DNA of 64,000 nucleotides from Xiphophorus maculatus (lineage: Eukaryota > Chordata > Actinopteri > Cyprinodontiformes > Poeciliidae): positions 19,687,266-19,751,265 of the forward strand of contig NC_036443.1 in NCBI RefSeq assembly GCF_002775205.1. The letters run 5' to 3'. Both the position numbers and the translations under genes were made by a program. Each line of letters opens with the position of its first letter. Positions within the stretch are counted from its first letter, which is position 1. Shown one piece after another: positions 23,728 to 37,263 of the stretch. The notes beneath the pieces are model-generated. The model did no database searches and had not been told where the DNA came from. It saw nothing but the letters and a program-made list of their open reading frames with translations.

Positions 23728-26040
23728 GAATTTTAGCTCTTATTTATCAGAAGACATGAGGGATTTGGATTGCTTGTGAAATAAAAGCAGATCTGAGAAA
23801 TTTCTGGGACTGAGACGAGTAATTTCAAAATAATCTAAAGATTCATTTTCAAACCTAAAGCTAGAAGTAGAGGCTTCATTGTGTCAGCATTAGTTCACCA
23901 AAGTGTCAGACAAGCAGTAGTGACGGTACATTTGGAGGGTGAGGAAATCAAAACCATTCACCATGTATGTCTGTTTGCTACTTTGATCTGTTTATTCTTT
24001 TACTCTCATTTGACTAGGAAAATACAATTTTAGCCAAATGTAACTCAGGTAAATATAAAAGGCATTTTTCAAATTTCTTTTATTAGGAGAAGAAAAATGT
24101 TACCCAATACAAAACAATGCAACCTAAAAACAAAATATTTTTTCTCTGCGCTATCTCAAACTCCTCATTTGGTGGAGAGAGGGATAAACAGTATGACTCT
24201 TGGAAAGTCCTTTGGTAGAAAAGTTATTGCCAAATGGCCGGAAAGGTCCACTGAATATCTCCAAGATTGAGGGTTGTGTGTGTCCTTGGATGACGTGTTG
24301 CAGAAATTTAGCGTTAGATGACATTGCCCTGCATTTGCTCGCTCAGACTGCGCATTGTTTTACAAGGTAGAACGCCGAGTCCCTGCAGAGAAGGTTTCCA
24401 TTGCATTCTGGCAGGCAAGCTGTGCCCCACAGCCGTGAACTCTCTGCCATCTGCTCTTGCAAAGCTGACATTGCCAGAGATGTAAAAACACAACATTTAT
24501 TCCGCAGGTCGGCTTATAGCTGCTTAGGTTAGGAAGAAACAGACTCGGAAAGGCTGGGAGGGGGGAAAAAACAGAGCGTTGCCCTGTTTGAGAACCTGCA
24601 CCTGTTTGTGGAAGACTCACCTGACTGGACTGGATGTTCTCCAGAAAAGGAAAGAAGAGCACGTGAGCAACAGGGCAGGCACAGGCTGCAAACCGAGGAG
24701 TAGGACAAAATCCTGTTTTTGTTGTTTTTGTTTTGATGGGTCAGAAAATGAACATGTCAGCAAGGGCAGTGTTTGGAAAAGGGCACCTCACCCCCAAACA
24801 GCTTTTATTCGCCTTTCCTCAGACAGATTCCCTGAGGAAAGGCAGCCGGTGCACTGGAGGAAGGAAGAGGATGTTTTCTTTTTCACTCAGATGTCGACTG
24901 GGCATCATCAGAGGGAGAACCAAAGGTAAAACAAATGGGAAAGCTTTACCTGTAGAAAATTGCTGTTAAATTACCACTTAGATTTAACTAGATATTGTGT
25001 GTATCTTTATAGATATTAATCAAAAATGGGTGAAATTCCTTTGCATGATTGTAATCTGGAATTTACAACTTTAAATATTAGAAGGTTGTTTTTGAATTTC
25101 AGGTCATTTTTTATCCTGCAGCTTCCTTCTGCAGCAGGAGCTGACCACCATAAGATGGCAGTGTGGTTGGTTTGATCAGGAGAAACCAGAGATTGCATCA
25201 ATCTTAACTAGAGCATCAATTCAAAGTAAAAACGTTGACTAATTTGGGATAAATTATGGTATTTTCACGTTAGGTTTTTCTCCTACTATATGATTAAGTT
25301 TAATCATCTTCCTCTTTGTGAATCATTGCTTTTTGTTCCTGGATGATTTTTCTTTTGTTTTGTCCAACACTGTTTCATCTCACATTTCTTATTATCCTGC
25401 AGGAAATTAATTAGTTTCGCTCAAAAAGCCTACATTCACACCCACTGTAAATGGGGTATTAAGGACAACAGTCTCTAAGGAAATTGTCTACGCTGATGTG
25501 TCCTGTGTCCACTGGAACGTCTGAGAATTCTGCTGCTAGTTCTTTGTGATCACTTTCAAAATCTGTTAAAGAAAAAAAAAAAACGGGGAAAAAAGTGTGA
25601 GGATGTATTTCCTCAGCGCACAATCTGAATTTGTTGGTGTTGCATCTTGTGTTTTCATCTAAAATCTCGGTAAGGACAGCACTTCATCTGCACTGAACCA
25701 AAAAAATGAGGCAGAGGAGGTTCAGAGGGGTCGCCTGTGGGGGTCAGGAAGCAGCAGGCGCTGGGACATGTGTGCATGACAAACGACCCCATCTGTGTTT
25801 GGGTTCAGAAGCATCACTGGGTCAAGACTTACGAAGAGGTCATCTAAACCTTCTCTCAATGTGGATGCTTTTGAATTTTACAAAGTTGCTCAGGTTCAAG
25901 TGTTGCATCTCTTCTAGGTTAGACATGATTTATTTATTTTCCCATGACTGCAATGTGAATCTATCACCAGTGTGGCGGCTGCGCTGTACTTTAAACCAGT
26001 CCCTACTGCAAGGCATGCAGGCAGCTGTTCGGCACAGGAA

Positions 26041-26460
26041 TTTTGCATATGCATGTGTGTGTGAGAGAGAGAGGGTGAGAGAGACACACACCAGGACTGT
26101 GAAGATGCACGCTCTATAATGTGGATACAGGATCTATGTGAGAAAAACGTGACACAGAGTCTGACTGTGAATGTGCAGGTGGTGTTAATTGTGCCGACAG
26201 TTCGGTGTTGTGGTGTGTGCGCCGCTGTGTCGTGTCTAATCTCAGTGTGTGAACTGTGCATGTGTGAGAGGGTGGAATTCAGGACTTGGTGGGATAAAGT
26301 GTGAGTTTGTGCGTGTCTGTGTGCAGAGGAGGAAAGGGGAAGGGGGGAGTGACTATCGTGTGTGGCTGCCTCACTGAGCCCCTCTGGCAGAGAGGAAGAG
26401 AGGATGAGCAACCGCTGAGCAAGAGAGAGAGAGGAAGAGAGAGAGAAGGGTTATGTGTGT
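26041..26460. repeat. GT/GA-rich low-complexity region upstream of grip2
   Basis: Interspersed GTGTGT and GAGAGA runs, notably at 26053-26090 and 26420-26460. They create long chance open frames on both strands. Confidence 0.8.
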
Positions 26461-26599
26461 GAGCTCATGTGAGTGTGTGAGCAGGGCATGAGAAAATCTC
26501 TGCCAAACCCACGAACCATTTGTAAGAATAGCTGGAAAAACGGGGCCACAGCGAGATGCCAAGAATAGGGCACAAGTCATTCCTCTCCCTGCTATGGCT

Positions 26600-26873
26600 T
26601 TTCACAAAGATCTCAGCTGATCTCAGAGGTTCCACTAGTAAGGACTGCAAAGGATTCATCCTGCAAGTTTAAAAAGAAGGAGACTGGGACTCTGTTTGGA
26701 GGGACAGCATTAACTTATCTTTTAACAAGCAGCATGGTTGAAGAAAATGTTGGAAGTGGAGAAGCAGAGATGTATTCCGTGTCTCATGTGAGCGCCTGAG
26801 ACCTGGTCTCTCAGGAGAAACCTCAACTCTTTACACCCTAAGCTGAAGATCAGCTTCCAGAGGAGCTGCAGCC
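26600..26873 (+). promoter_or_regulatory. grip2: Probable grip2 5' UTR with a 21-codon upstream ORF
   Basis: This is the sequence before the grip2 start codon and is probably transcribed. An upstream ATG at 26734 opens a 21-codon frame ending in TGA at 26797-26799, 74 bases before the main ATG and in a different frame. The start site itself cannot be fixed from sequence. Confidence 0.4.
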
Positions 26874-29800
26874 ATGCTGTGTGGTCTGAGGAGGGACACC
26901 AAGAACAGCATTGGTAAGAGGACCCCACTTTGATCTTTAGGGTCTGTAGGAGGTCACTGATCTATGTTTCGTGAATGAGTGTTCCTCTGCGTCCATCCGC
27001 CCCGCTACAATGCCTGGTCAGTGACTTTGATAGACTGGAACAGATTTAGATGTGAGAGGACGGGGCCACCAGCTCGGCATAGCATCTTACTATGTGTAAT
27101 TAGAGCAGAAATAGCAACATAAACCAGATATGGGGCCGCCCACTTTTAAAAATAAAGTTTTACATCTGAAAAAAGGATTATGATTTCAGTGTCATGTCTG
27201 GCTTCATATTTAAGCCTCATTCCTGTTAGATATGAAATGGATGTCACGCAGTGCCCTTATTCAAACGAGAAGTTAATTAGCTCTATTTATTTATAAAGGA
27301 GGGGTCATGCTTCTGCTCAGCCTCTAATTATATAATCATAACTCGGTTCGGCTACAGACTGGCAGACAGATCAGTGCGTTATGCATTGTTGTTGGGGTTG
27401 TGTGTAATCGACCCTGGCTGTTGGGGTGAGTGGTGGTTATTTTAAGCTGGAGGAGGATTGCTGGCCGACAGCTTGATGGTATAGTAACGTTTGGTCACGT
27501 GCAACTCCATCGGCTCAGTGCAACCCAGAGCTAATGCTGCCTTTTGACAGAGAGGACAGCTGCTGGACTGTTAGGGCTCCAGGGAGCCTGCATGGTTACT
27601 CTGCTTTTGCCTTGCCTAAAGTGTTTGGGATGTGTCATTCACTTTGTGCGTGCGTGTGTTCAAATCAACTGGGCGCACTGTTCGAACAAAGGATGTGGGA
27701 AAAGTGAAATTCCATCACAGATGTGTGTGTTCTCTACATCACCATGAAATGTGAATGCAGTGGAGATATTTTTGTGGTTGAGGGCTGAGTCATGCAGCTG
27801 CTTCAGCGGCTAACGTTTTTTTTTTTTTCACTACTTCTAGTCTCAGTCAGCTGCCCGAAGGCTTCAGATCACTGAAGGTATGATGAAGGATCCATACCTC
27901 TCGGCTGTCTGAAGGTTTCAGCTTCAGCTGGACAGATGCAGACAGTCACTTTAGGCAGAGATAAAGGAGTGGACCTGATGTCCTCTGGCCCCTCTTTCCT
28001 AGGATTCAGGTTTGGCTGATGGACACAGCCACAGCTAGAGAAGGGCTAGAAACACCCATAGTTTAGTTGATGTGGCATTTACCTTTTAAAACTGATGAAC
28101 TCAGATTTAATGTGTATTCTTTAAAAAATGAGTTGTTTCTGACCTCTTGGTTAGGCGACTGTGCTTCAACCTTGAATGTTACTCATGAAATAGTGCCCTC
28201 CAAAGGTATTCACACCCTGGATCACATTACAACTACGACAAAATGTTGTGTTTTTTTTTGTTTGTTTTTTTTTTTTACAGAATTTTGCATTAAAAACTAA
28301 AACAAAGCAAAATGATTGCTTTGAAGTCAAAGGTAAAGTACGAAAAGTAGGAAAGATAGAAATCAGAAAGGTTTTAAGTTCAGATTGAATGGAAAGTGTC
28401 CGTGACCATCAGATTTCAAATCTTTTCACAGTTTCTTAATTGGATTTTAGTTGGGACTCCAGCACACGCTCCGAGCTAAATCATCCTTTGTATCTATGGC
28501 AATGTGTTAAAATTGGTCATCCTGCTGGAAGGTGAACCTTTGCCCTGGTCTCAGTCTGTTGCAGCCAAACAGGTTTTCTTCTATTTAGCTCAATTCATCT
28601 TTACATAAACCCAGAGCATCATGCCTGTCTCATCGGGATTAAAACATCCCCACCGGGTGAGACTGGCACCGTCACTGTTTTTATTATTATTTTTTGTTTG
28701 TTTTTGAATTTTTTATTTAGTGGAGATGGTGTGTTAAGGGTTTATGTGCACAGTTAGTTTTCTACCACATAAAGCATATTACACATTTGCCAACTGATCA
28801 ATTTTGGCCTCTTCTGAGAAGAGCAATATTTTTCCACATGTTTGTGGCATGCCATCTACATAGTTCAAACTTTAAAAATGACCTTTAACTGCCATGCAGT
28901 TATAAGGGCCAGATTAGTGGAGTGCAATACTAATAACTGTAGTTCCCTGCAGTTCCTCCAAAATTACAGTCAGCCTCATAGCTTCTTCTCTAGAGTAACA
29001 TGCAGTCTGCAATCATGCCATACTCTTTCTATTTTCAGATGAAGTGTTTAAAGATCGGGTTCTTCATATTAGAACCTAACCCTGCTTTAACCTTTTCTAC
29101 AACTTTATTCCTGTCTTCTATGTTCCTTGGTTTTTCTAGGAGAACTTCATAGAAAAACTGAGATTAAATCACACACAATTAGAGGACTTCCTCTTGATTT
29201 TCTTCTGGGGTATCAAGGGGAATAAGAAACAAATGAACACAAATTTCTTGAATTGAGTGTAAAAATAGGTTGAATACCATTTTCAACATATTTTTCCTTT
29301 CATTGAACAATTATGCACAGCTTTGTGTCAGTTAATGGATGAAATGTGACAAAATCTGGAAAAGGCTTATAGGGATATTAAGACTTTAGCAAGACACTGC
29401 AAGTTATGAAAAAGGTTGTGTTGTAAACCTTTGACAGCATTGTAACTTGTGCTTACAGTCATTTGTTCCCGCTTTAAAATAAAAATCTGTCTAGGCTTTT
29501 CTTCAGGTGTGCAGAGTGATGTTTAATCCCTATGCTGGACACCTGAAAAGGTCGTCCATAGTGGACAGGATTACAAAAGCGCCAAGTCAGTTTCCTCAGC
29601 AGCGTGACTGCTAATATGGTTTCATTTCTGTGTTCAGGCTCAGATGGCTGGGGACTGACTCTGCTAATTTGTGAACCTTGTCAGAAATGGGCCCCAGTAT
29701 TTGTGAGAAGTGAACAAAAATCTGTTTCTCTGCTGAACAGATTGAACATTTTGCTGCTTTCTGTAGCAGCTGCTGTAAATGACATGCAAATGATCATTTT

Positions 29801-32800
29801 CTCCCCATCCAAAATCAGTCCATTAACTGCATGCTGTTTCCATGCCCAAGTGGTTGCATACTTCAGCTCTTCTGCAGATGTATTCTTTTTTTTTGAATGA
29901 ATGCCTTTAAAGGCTTTTATTTGGTCTGAATCACTGCTGCAGTACTTTAACTCAGGTTAAAGTTCAGAACACTAAGGTGTAGGTTTCTGTCAGGAATAGG
30001 CAGTCATGCGTATTTGTCTTTCTGCTGCAGTCTTTGCATAACCTCATACACCTCTCTGCTGTCTCCTCAGATGAAGGACCATACTCCAAGGGGAGCAAAG
30101 AGACAACTGACCAATCGCATTCCTCCCGGGGGCGAAGCCTTTCAGGTACATTACAGTCAAACCTTACTTTGTTTCATGTGCTGTCTAAGTCACAACCCTC
30201 TTGGGTTATCAAGAGGATAAAATTGCATGCAGTCTTTGTTGAATTTTGAGTTATGTGCCTCCAGTGGTTTGCTTTGTCTTTGGATGCTATAAATGCTTAG
30301 ATAAGTTGAAAAAAATGCACTTGTGGCATACCTGTCATGGTACTAAACTGCTGTTGGCATGATGGACAAAGCAGAGATTTACCAGCACAGCACAAAGTGG
30401 ACCTCAAGACAGAATGAGTTCTCTCGTGACACAATGAAAACACACATCAATTACAATTGTATTCCTTTTTCTTTCTTTTTTTTAAAAATCAATGTAATAA
30501 TAAAATTGGGCTTTAAAACTGACTTTAAATCATTACTAAAATAGGTCAACCCTGTTTACTTAATAAACTGTCAATGTTAAATAAATTGTCAAGCTCCTGG
30601 AGATCTAAAATTAAGTACGGTAACCAAAACATAAGCTGAAACACAGCATGCTGCAATACATAAAAACTAAAGGCAAAACATTAAAGCAGAACGTAAAATC
30701 CTAATGAGCTCAATATTGTACTGCTTTCAGGAAAACGTTTTATGCGATGATTTAAAGTATGTCTCTTATTTATGATGTAACATACTGTATGTTCCATAAT
30801 GGGTGATTTGTCTAAATGTGTCTGAATTTTACACTTTGCAATACCTCGGATCCTTTCTCTTTAAGAAATTTTCTTCTTTTCCTTGAAAACTAAACCAAAT
30901 CCTGATCTTTCCATCATAACCTGATAGCGGGGCTTTTGTTTTTAGCTCAAAGTGACAAAGAGCATTATGTTCAGGAATATCTGTCTCGGTCTCTCTTACG
31001 AAAACAACATTGTCAATGAAATCATCTGGTTTGTTCAAATACTACTACATATTAAACTATGCTACATTCTGTTTTGTAAAAAAGTAAGGGTTTTTGCTGC
31101 AACTTCTCCAAATAAGTCATACTTGTTCAGTATCCTCTACTCGTATTAACATGAACTTAACATTTAACATGTTATATGTGGAGTTTTACTTGTATAGTGG
31201 ATTGCAAAAAAAAACAAACTAATACCGTTTAAAATTTTACCATTTTCTAACTTTAAATCCATAACTGATGATGTATTTTATTGGGATTTTATTTAATAGA
31301 ACAAAGCAAAGTAAAGCATAGTTGTGAAGTGGAATAAAAGTGATACCTGGTTTCAAATATTTTCCACAAAGAAAAAATATGAGAAGTGTGACATGCTTCA
31401 CACACGTCTGGAACTGAAATAAGATGGTGATGATGTTTGTAACAGAGTCTGATAATAAAAAAAAAAATATTCAGAGCTTTTTGCAACTCACAGAACATAG
31501 TGCAACTTCAAACCTCTTGGTGTCCTGTCAGTTTTAGAAGATCCCCTGGTCCAGTAATGGATTCTAGTAATTGAATTGTTTCTTCAGAACTGTCAATCAT
31601 ACAGTCATTTAGACCAGGTGCATCCAAGCAGGCAAACATCTAAAAAATTGCAGGACATCCGCTCTTGAGGACTGGAGTTACCGACCTCGACCTGTGGTTT
31701 TATTCATCATCTGAAAATGATAGTGGCAGCATCATGCTATGAGATTGCTGTTTTTTCAGTAGACAAAGAAGTTGGTAAAAGTTGACAGATAGATGAATGG
31801 AGAATATGGTATGTATGGATACACTACTTTCTACATAAATGGGTACCACAATAACTTCTGTAAGATTATTGCTCTTCCTTTCTTGGTGTGGTGTTAAAAC
31901 ATCCTTTTTGCTCCAAATCAACAAACTATGAAAACCTTTGGCTTTACAGCTTTGCTCACACCCAGTGTGTTAAACCAATCCTGAGTACTTGGGTAGTAGC
32001 ACCTTGTGATTATTATTCAAACAAAATTCAAACAAAATCAGCAAGACATTAGTTTTACAAGTAAATGTTTTTCTTAACGAACTATGGACATACATGTCAC
32101 GTTAGTGTTCACCTACTTTTGTATTTATGTGTCTTTTAAAATTTTCTTAAGCTCCCTAGTTTCCTTCAGATTTCCACACAAAGATTGTCTTTGCGATGCG
32201 AAGAAACAAAGAGAAGAGAAAGTAGCTGGAAACTGTTCCCCGTGGTTGTATCTTAGAAAACATTTTCCGAAAGATTCAGAAAAAAAAAAGCCGTTCCATG
32301 CCTCACAGACAGGGCAGCTCTGTCAAGCAGAGGCTAATTCTTTCTGTGGGTTTGTGCCTGCGTCTATATCTGTCAGCAGAGGAGTATCGAGGAGTGACCA
32401 CGGTGGAGCTGATGAAAAGGGAAGGCAGCAGCCTTGGCCTCACCATCTCTGGAGGCTCTGATAAAGATGGCAAGCCCAGAGTGTCAAACCTACGGCCAGG
32501 TGGGCTGGCTGCCAGGTGAGATCTGTGCTCTGTGATGTGCTCTGAGCCTGGCAACGCCAGCAAACTGGTCAGGCATCCAGCTCTGCACGCAAATGTTTTA
32601 AAGGCTAATAGTTGTGTCTAGATTGTTGTTATTCAGAATGTTTTACTAGCCGCCTTGTTATGTACTAAGACAAAGCTGATATTCATTTGTCAAGTACCAT
32701 GACACCATAAGACATTTTACAAAGTAGTTAAATCATTAATAAAGTACAACTAAGTTCTTTCAATGCTAAAACAGCAGATGTTAGCCAGAGGGAACTTTTT

Positions 32801-35800
32801 AAATAAAACCTCATTGTTCAGATGGTAATGAGATATTTTTCCCCAGTAGCTAGATAAACCACTGGTTTTCTGTGAACACAAAACAGAAAGATATTAAGAT
32901 CTGATGTTTTCCAAATGTCATCAAGGCCAACAATACGGCCATGTACTTCCATGAACTGAAGTCTTGTATTTTCACAAATATTCTTGTTTTGACCTGATGC
33001 CTGAAATTTATATCGATTACAACAAGTCATGTTTAGACTAGCTCTTCTTACAGCAAAAATCACACATGAATCTTTGGAGTCAGACGCATCCAACAAACTA
33101 TTCTGGACCAAACCTAACAGAACCTAAACACACAGTAGAGCAAACCTGCACACCTTTCATCATCCAAAAACCTGAAACATGAAAAAGAGACAGATGTTAA
33201 TACCAAAAAGCATTTGGTATTAAGAAACAGGTGATGCAGAGCGCAGTCCTGTACAGAGGCATCTACTAAACACACGTTTTCCATTGACAGAATTTAATTT
33301 AAAGCAATAGAAAGCTCATTTGATTATTGTTGCTCATTTAGAAAGTGGAGAAGACATTCACATTAAAACTACCTTTTAATTTGGATTTCTTTTTCTATTT
33401 TATCTTGCACTTAAGATGTTGTAATTTTTAGCTGTACAAATAAAATTTACTCATTTACTGTTTTCAATTTTAGTAAGTCCACAATACCGGCTAAAATCTA
33501 TATCAGAAATCTTAATCCAAAAATGTTCTAGCCTTCTGTATATACACTTAAGTAGCATGGAAACAATAAATGTTTTATTCAAAGCCTGTTACTTCTACCT
33601 TGTTTGTGGGTGGGGTGAGGGATGGTGTGTCATCCTGCATGTCACTGATGTGAAAAAAAACACCCTCAGTTCAGCAAGAATGACACAATCCTTTGAAAAT
33701 GTCCTGGCCAAAATATGTCATTTCTTGTCACGTCTAAGGGACACTATGCTAATTCTGCCAAGCAGCTTGTCTTCACACAGCTGAGTTCATGCCTATGTGA
33801 AAGTACCCGCTAATTTAATGGGTGGAGACACGCTGGGTCAGAACGGCTACGTGTGTAACGGGACTGGACCATCGTGACGTTCAGCCCTGCTAAGCTTTGG
33901 AGTCTTCTCTGTCTGCTGTCACGGCTGATTGACAGGAGCCCAAAGGGTGAGAAGGGCAAGAAGGGCAGGACATCTATTTGATTAATTAGCTCTCCAGTGA
34001 GAGGCGCGTTGACTCAGAATGTCAGATGTGAGACACCATATAGTCATCTCTGCCAGTGTCAAAGAGGGAGAGACTGTCAGTCATCTTACTTCCAAATCAG
34101 TTTTGCTTTCTACACAGGTGTCCTTCTATGTTTGCCTGCAGAGATGTTAAAAATCACATAACAGAGTTACAACTCTGGTCATATGCTAACATAGACTCAC
34201 TATGAGCACAAATAGTATATTAATTTTAAAAGCATCTATTGATTTTTGGCATAATTTGTGCTAGATTGGTGCCGATTCTTATACTTATAAATGACAGAGT
34301 TGATTTAAATTGGCTGGTTTTTAAATCGGGTTGAGATCAGGGCTATTCCAGAATCTTAATGTTGGTCTAATTTGTCTGTTCCAAAACCAATTAAGGTGTT
34401 TATTTAGGATCACTGTCCTGTTGAAATACCAAAACATCTCAAAGTTTTAACCATGCAACTGTTCTATTGAGTTGAACCTAAATAATTTGAAACCAGTGCC
34501 CTTCCTTATTCTTACACTTACTTTGCGTGATGCACTCGCACAATTCTAATAGAACAAGATCCAAAGCATGATGCTGCCAGCACCATGCTTAAGATTTGGT
34601 TCAATGCCTCATAGCCATGCTGATATTGCAGCAGAGCCTTCTTTCTTGGTTGGCACCCTCTTATTCCATTCTGGTTTAAATTGACTCCAAGGCTGATGTT
34701 GTTTCAGCGTCTTTGAGTTAATGATAGAATGGTTCCTTGAAGATTTCCAGTTGTTTCTAAACATTCAAACCAATTTTAATTTAATGTGACTGTTTTGGTC
34801 AGCTGTTGGCCACTTTGGGATTTTAAAGTCGATGGTAAACCCAAACATATGTTAATAGTAGCTTTGGAGGGCTTACTTTATGTCCTACATTGTGGAGTAA
34901 AAGCTGGGTGTGTTTTGTATTGTCTTTAAATCAGAGGGATGGTTTGGTGGAATGATGGTAAACATTTGCTGGTATGCAGTTCAAATGTGCAGATGTGGAC
35001 ATTTTTGAGTTTGTGTAAATTTGATGTGCAGCTTTCTGCTTTCACCAGTGAGTAAAGGAAAGCTAGATGGCCTTAACAGTCTGTTGTGGCTCTGAACAGG
35101 AGCGACCAGCTGAATGTGGGCGACTACATCAAGTCAGTGAATGGCATCAACCTGTCAAAGCTCCGGCACGATGAAATCATTAGCCTACTGAAGAACATTG
35201 GGGAGCGAGTCGTCCTGGAAGTGGAGTATGAGCTGCCTGCATATGGTGAGAACAGAATGAATAAATAAATGAAATGGAAAAAGTTTGCTTATATATTATT
35301 TTTAAAAGCAAAACTGGAGTATGAAATCCCTCTCCCAAAATTTTATGAACTTACAAGTAAAATCTGTTGAAATGGAAAGCAGGAGCACAAACAAACATTA
35401 ACCTACAGTATGTACTGTATTAATTAAACTTAGCAAAATATGACAAGCACTTTCAAAAGGAGTGACCCAAATCCCATCTTTGTTGCTGAGCAAAGATGAG
35501 ATAAACATCTCATCTTTGTCCCATCTTTGTTCAGACCAACAAAAGAAAACTAAACAAACTAGGAAACTATGCCTTTCGTTTAAAAGAAAGAGATTCATCT
35601 CAATGTTTTGAGTCTGCAATAACTTCCCAATTCTACAAAAATCCGACTATTTCCCCGTTAAAATGCAGGTAAAAAATATATAATCATAATTAGCAAATAT
35701 ATATATTTTTCTTTTGTAAAACCTAATTTCAACTTGGAAATTTAAAAAAAGAAAAGAACAAGAAGATGGAGAAGTCATCTAAATAAAATAAATTATTTTC

Positions 35801-37189
35801 TTCCGAAGCAACGCCATGTTGTTAATATTACACTCTTCAAACCAACACACAGAATAAAATTGACAGCTTTTAATTCCTTCTTCTCAGGTAAAACCTTTAA
35901 GAAACCATGAACATTGTACATTTTATCTATTCTTTTGTATCCACAAAAGAATAGATACATTTATCACAAACAAAATAAAATGATTTTCTAAGCATAACAT
36001 AATTCACACTCTCTAACAAGACCCAATCACACAATTCTGTTTGCAGATGTGGACATTTTCCGCTTCTATGTAATTCTTAATTTTCTCTTTTATTGTAGTC
36101 CAGAGTCCGTCGGGAGTCATAACTAAAACCATAGAAGTGTTTTTACACAAGGAAGGAAACAGTTTTGGCTTTGTCATGAGAGGTAAGTACGTTGGATGTG
36201 GTTGTTTGCTTTTTCTTATTTTAGGAACTTTACAATGTCCAATACAACTTATAACTTTTAGACTTATTTTTCCTTCCATATTATAATACTTTCTTGAAAT
36301 CTGTTTTGAAGGAGGTTTCCATGAAGACTGGCGAAGGTCTCGTCCTTTGGTGGTTACCGGTGTCCGGCCCGGGGGTCCAGCCGACAGGTCAGGATGTGCC
36401 TGATGTGTTTATTTATAGGGGTTGGTTGTGTTTCACCTGGTTTCTGGTGTGTGAGATTATCTGGGAGGTTTGCATGGATGAGTCCATTAAAATTAAAGAA
36501 TGTAAGCATTCATGTGTACAGAGGCATACAAACTAATGACCATTTGACTAATTTTCTTGTTTTTATGCATTAAATCAAACGTCACCATATTCTTCACATG
36601 GAATCTAGCATTAATTATTAATACTAATTATAATCATCATTATAATTTCTGTTTCATGAGTTTAAAAATCTGCTGTGCATTTATGTTGCAAAATCCCAGT
36701 TTTTCTTGCTGCACAAAATTGTTGCTGCAACACATGAAGAGCATCTTTAACACAGAAAGGGCAGCGCTCATCCCGAGGCTAATGTAGCCTTGCACTTTTC
36801 TCTATGAAAAACTGAGAGCACCAAAACAGTGGAGCAAACATAATGCTGCATCAAAGCCTTTATGGCCATTTATCTTGTTTATCCTTTGTCCCACCTGCGA
36901 GGAGATCCTCACTGCTAAATCAGTCACTGTGACTGCTGCTTAAACTCTGCTGTGAGGATCATGGCCCAGTTTGGTAGGTTTTATTCTCCTTGTTCATGTT
37001 TGAGGGGTTTTATTGTTTTTTGGGTTTTTTTCCAGAGAGGGCACACTAAAGGCCGGAGACCGGGTTTTAAGCATAGATGGGATGCCTTTGAACAGAGAGA
37101 GGCACGCTGATGCGTTGACCATGCTGATGCAGAGCGGCCAGGAAGCTCTGTTCCTGATCGAGTATGACGTTTCTGTCATGGGTGAGTAA

Positions 37190-37263
<74 letters not shown>

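Larger units (their letters stand above)
22600..26600. other. Intergenic region between rpl32 and grip2
   Basis: About 4 kb between two co-oriented genes. It holds a tRNA-derived SINE near 23607-23727 and, from about 26040 to 26460, GT/GA-rich low-complexity DNA that runs into the presumed grip2 promoter. The open frames at 24.3-24.9 kb and 25.7-26.4 kb show no family I recognise and have the low-complexity composition of chance frames. No RNA gene was recognised. Confidence 0.5.

Noticed and set aside
24314..24969. Cluster of open frames on both strands
   Set aside because: No recognisable protein, no conserved motif, frames overlap on opposite strands; treated as chance.
25706..26580. Long overlapping open frames upstream of grip2
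   Set aside because: Created by GT/GA low-complexity sequence; no family resemblance and no splice support.
28190..29403. An intact Tc1 transposase gene
   Set aside because: The antisense text is recognisable but full of stops and small gaps, with no frame of useful length.
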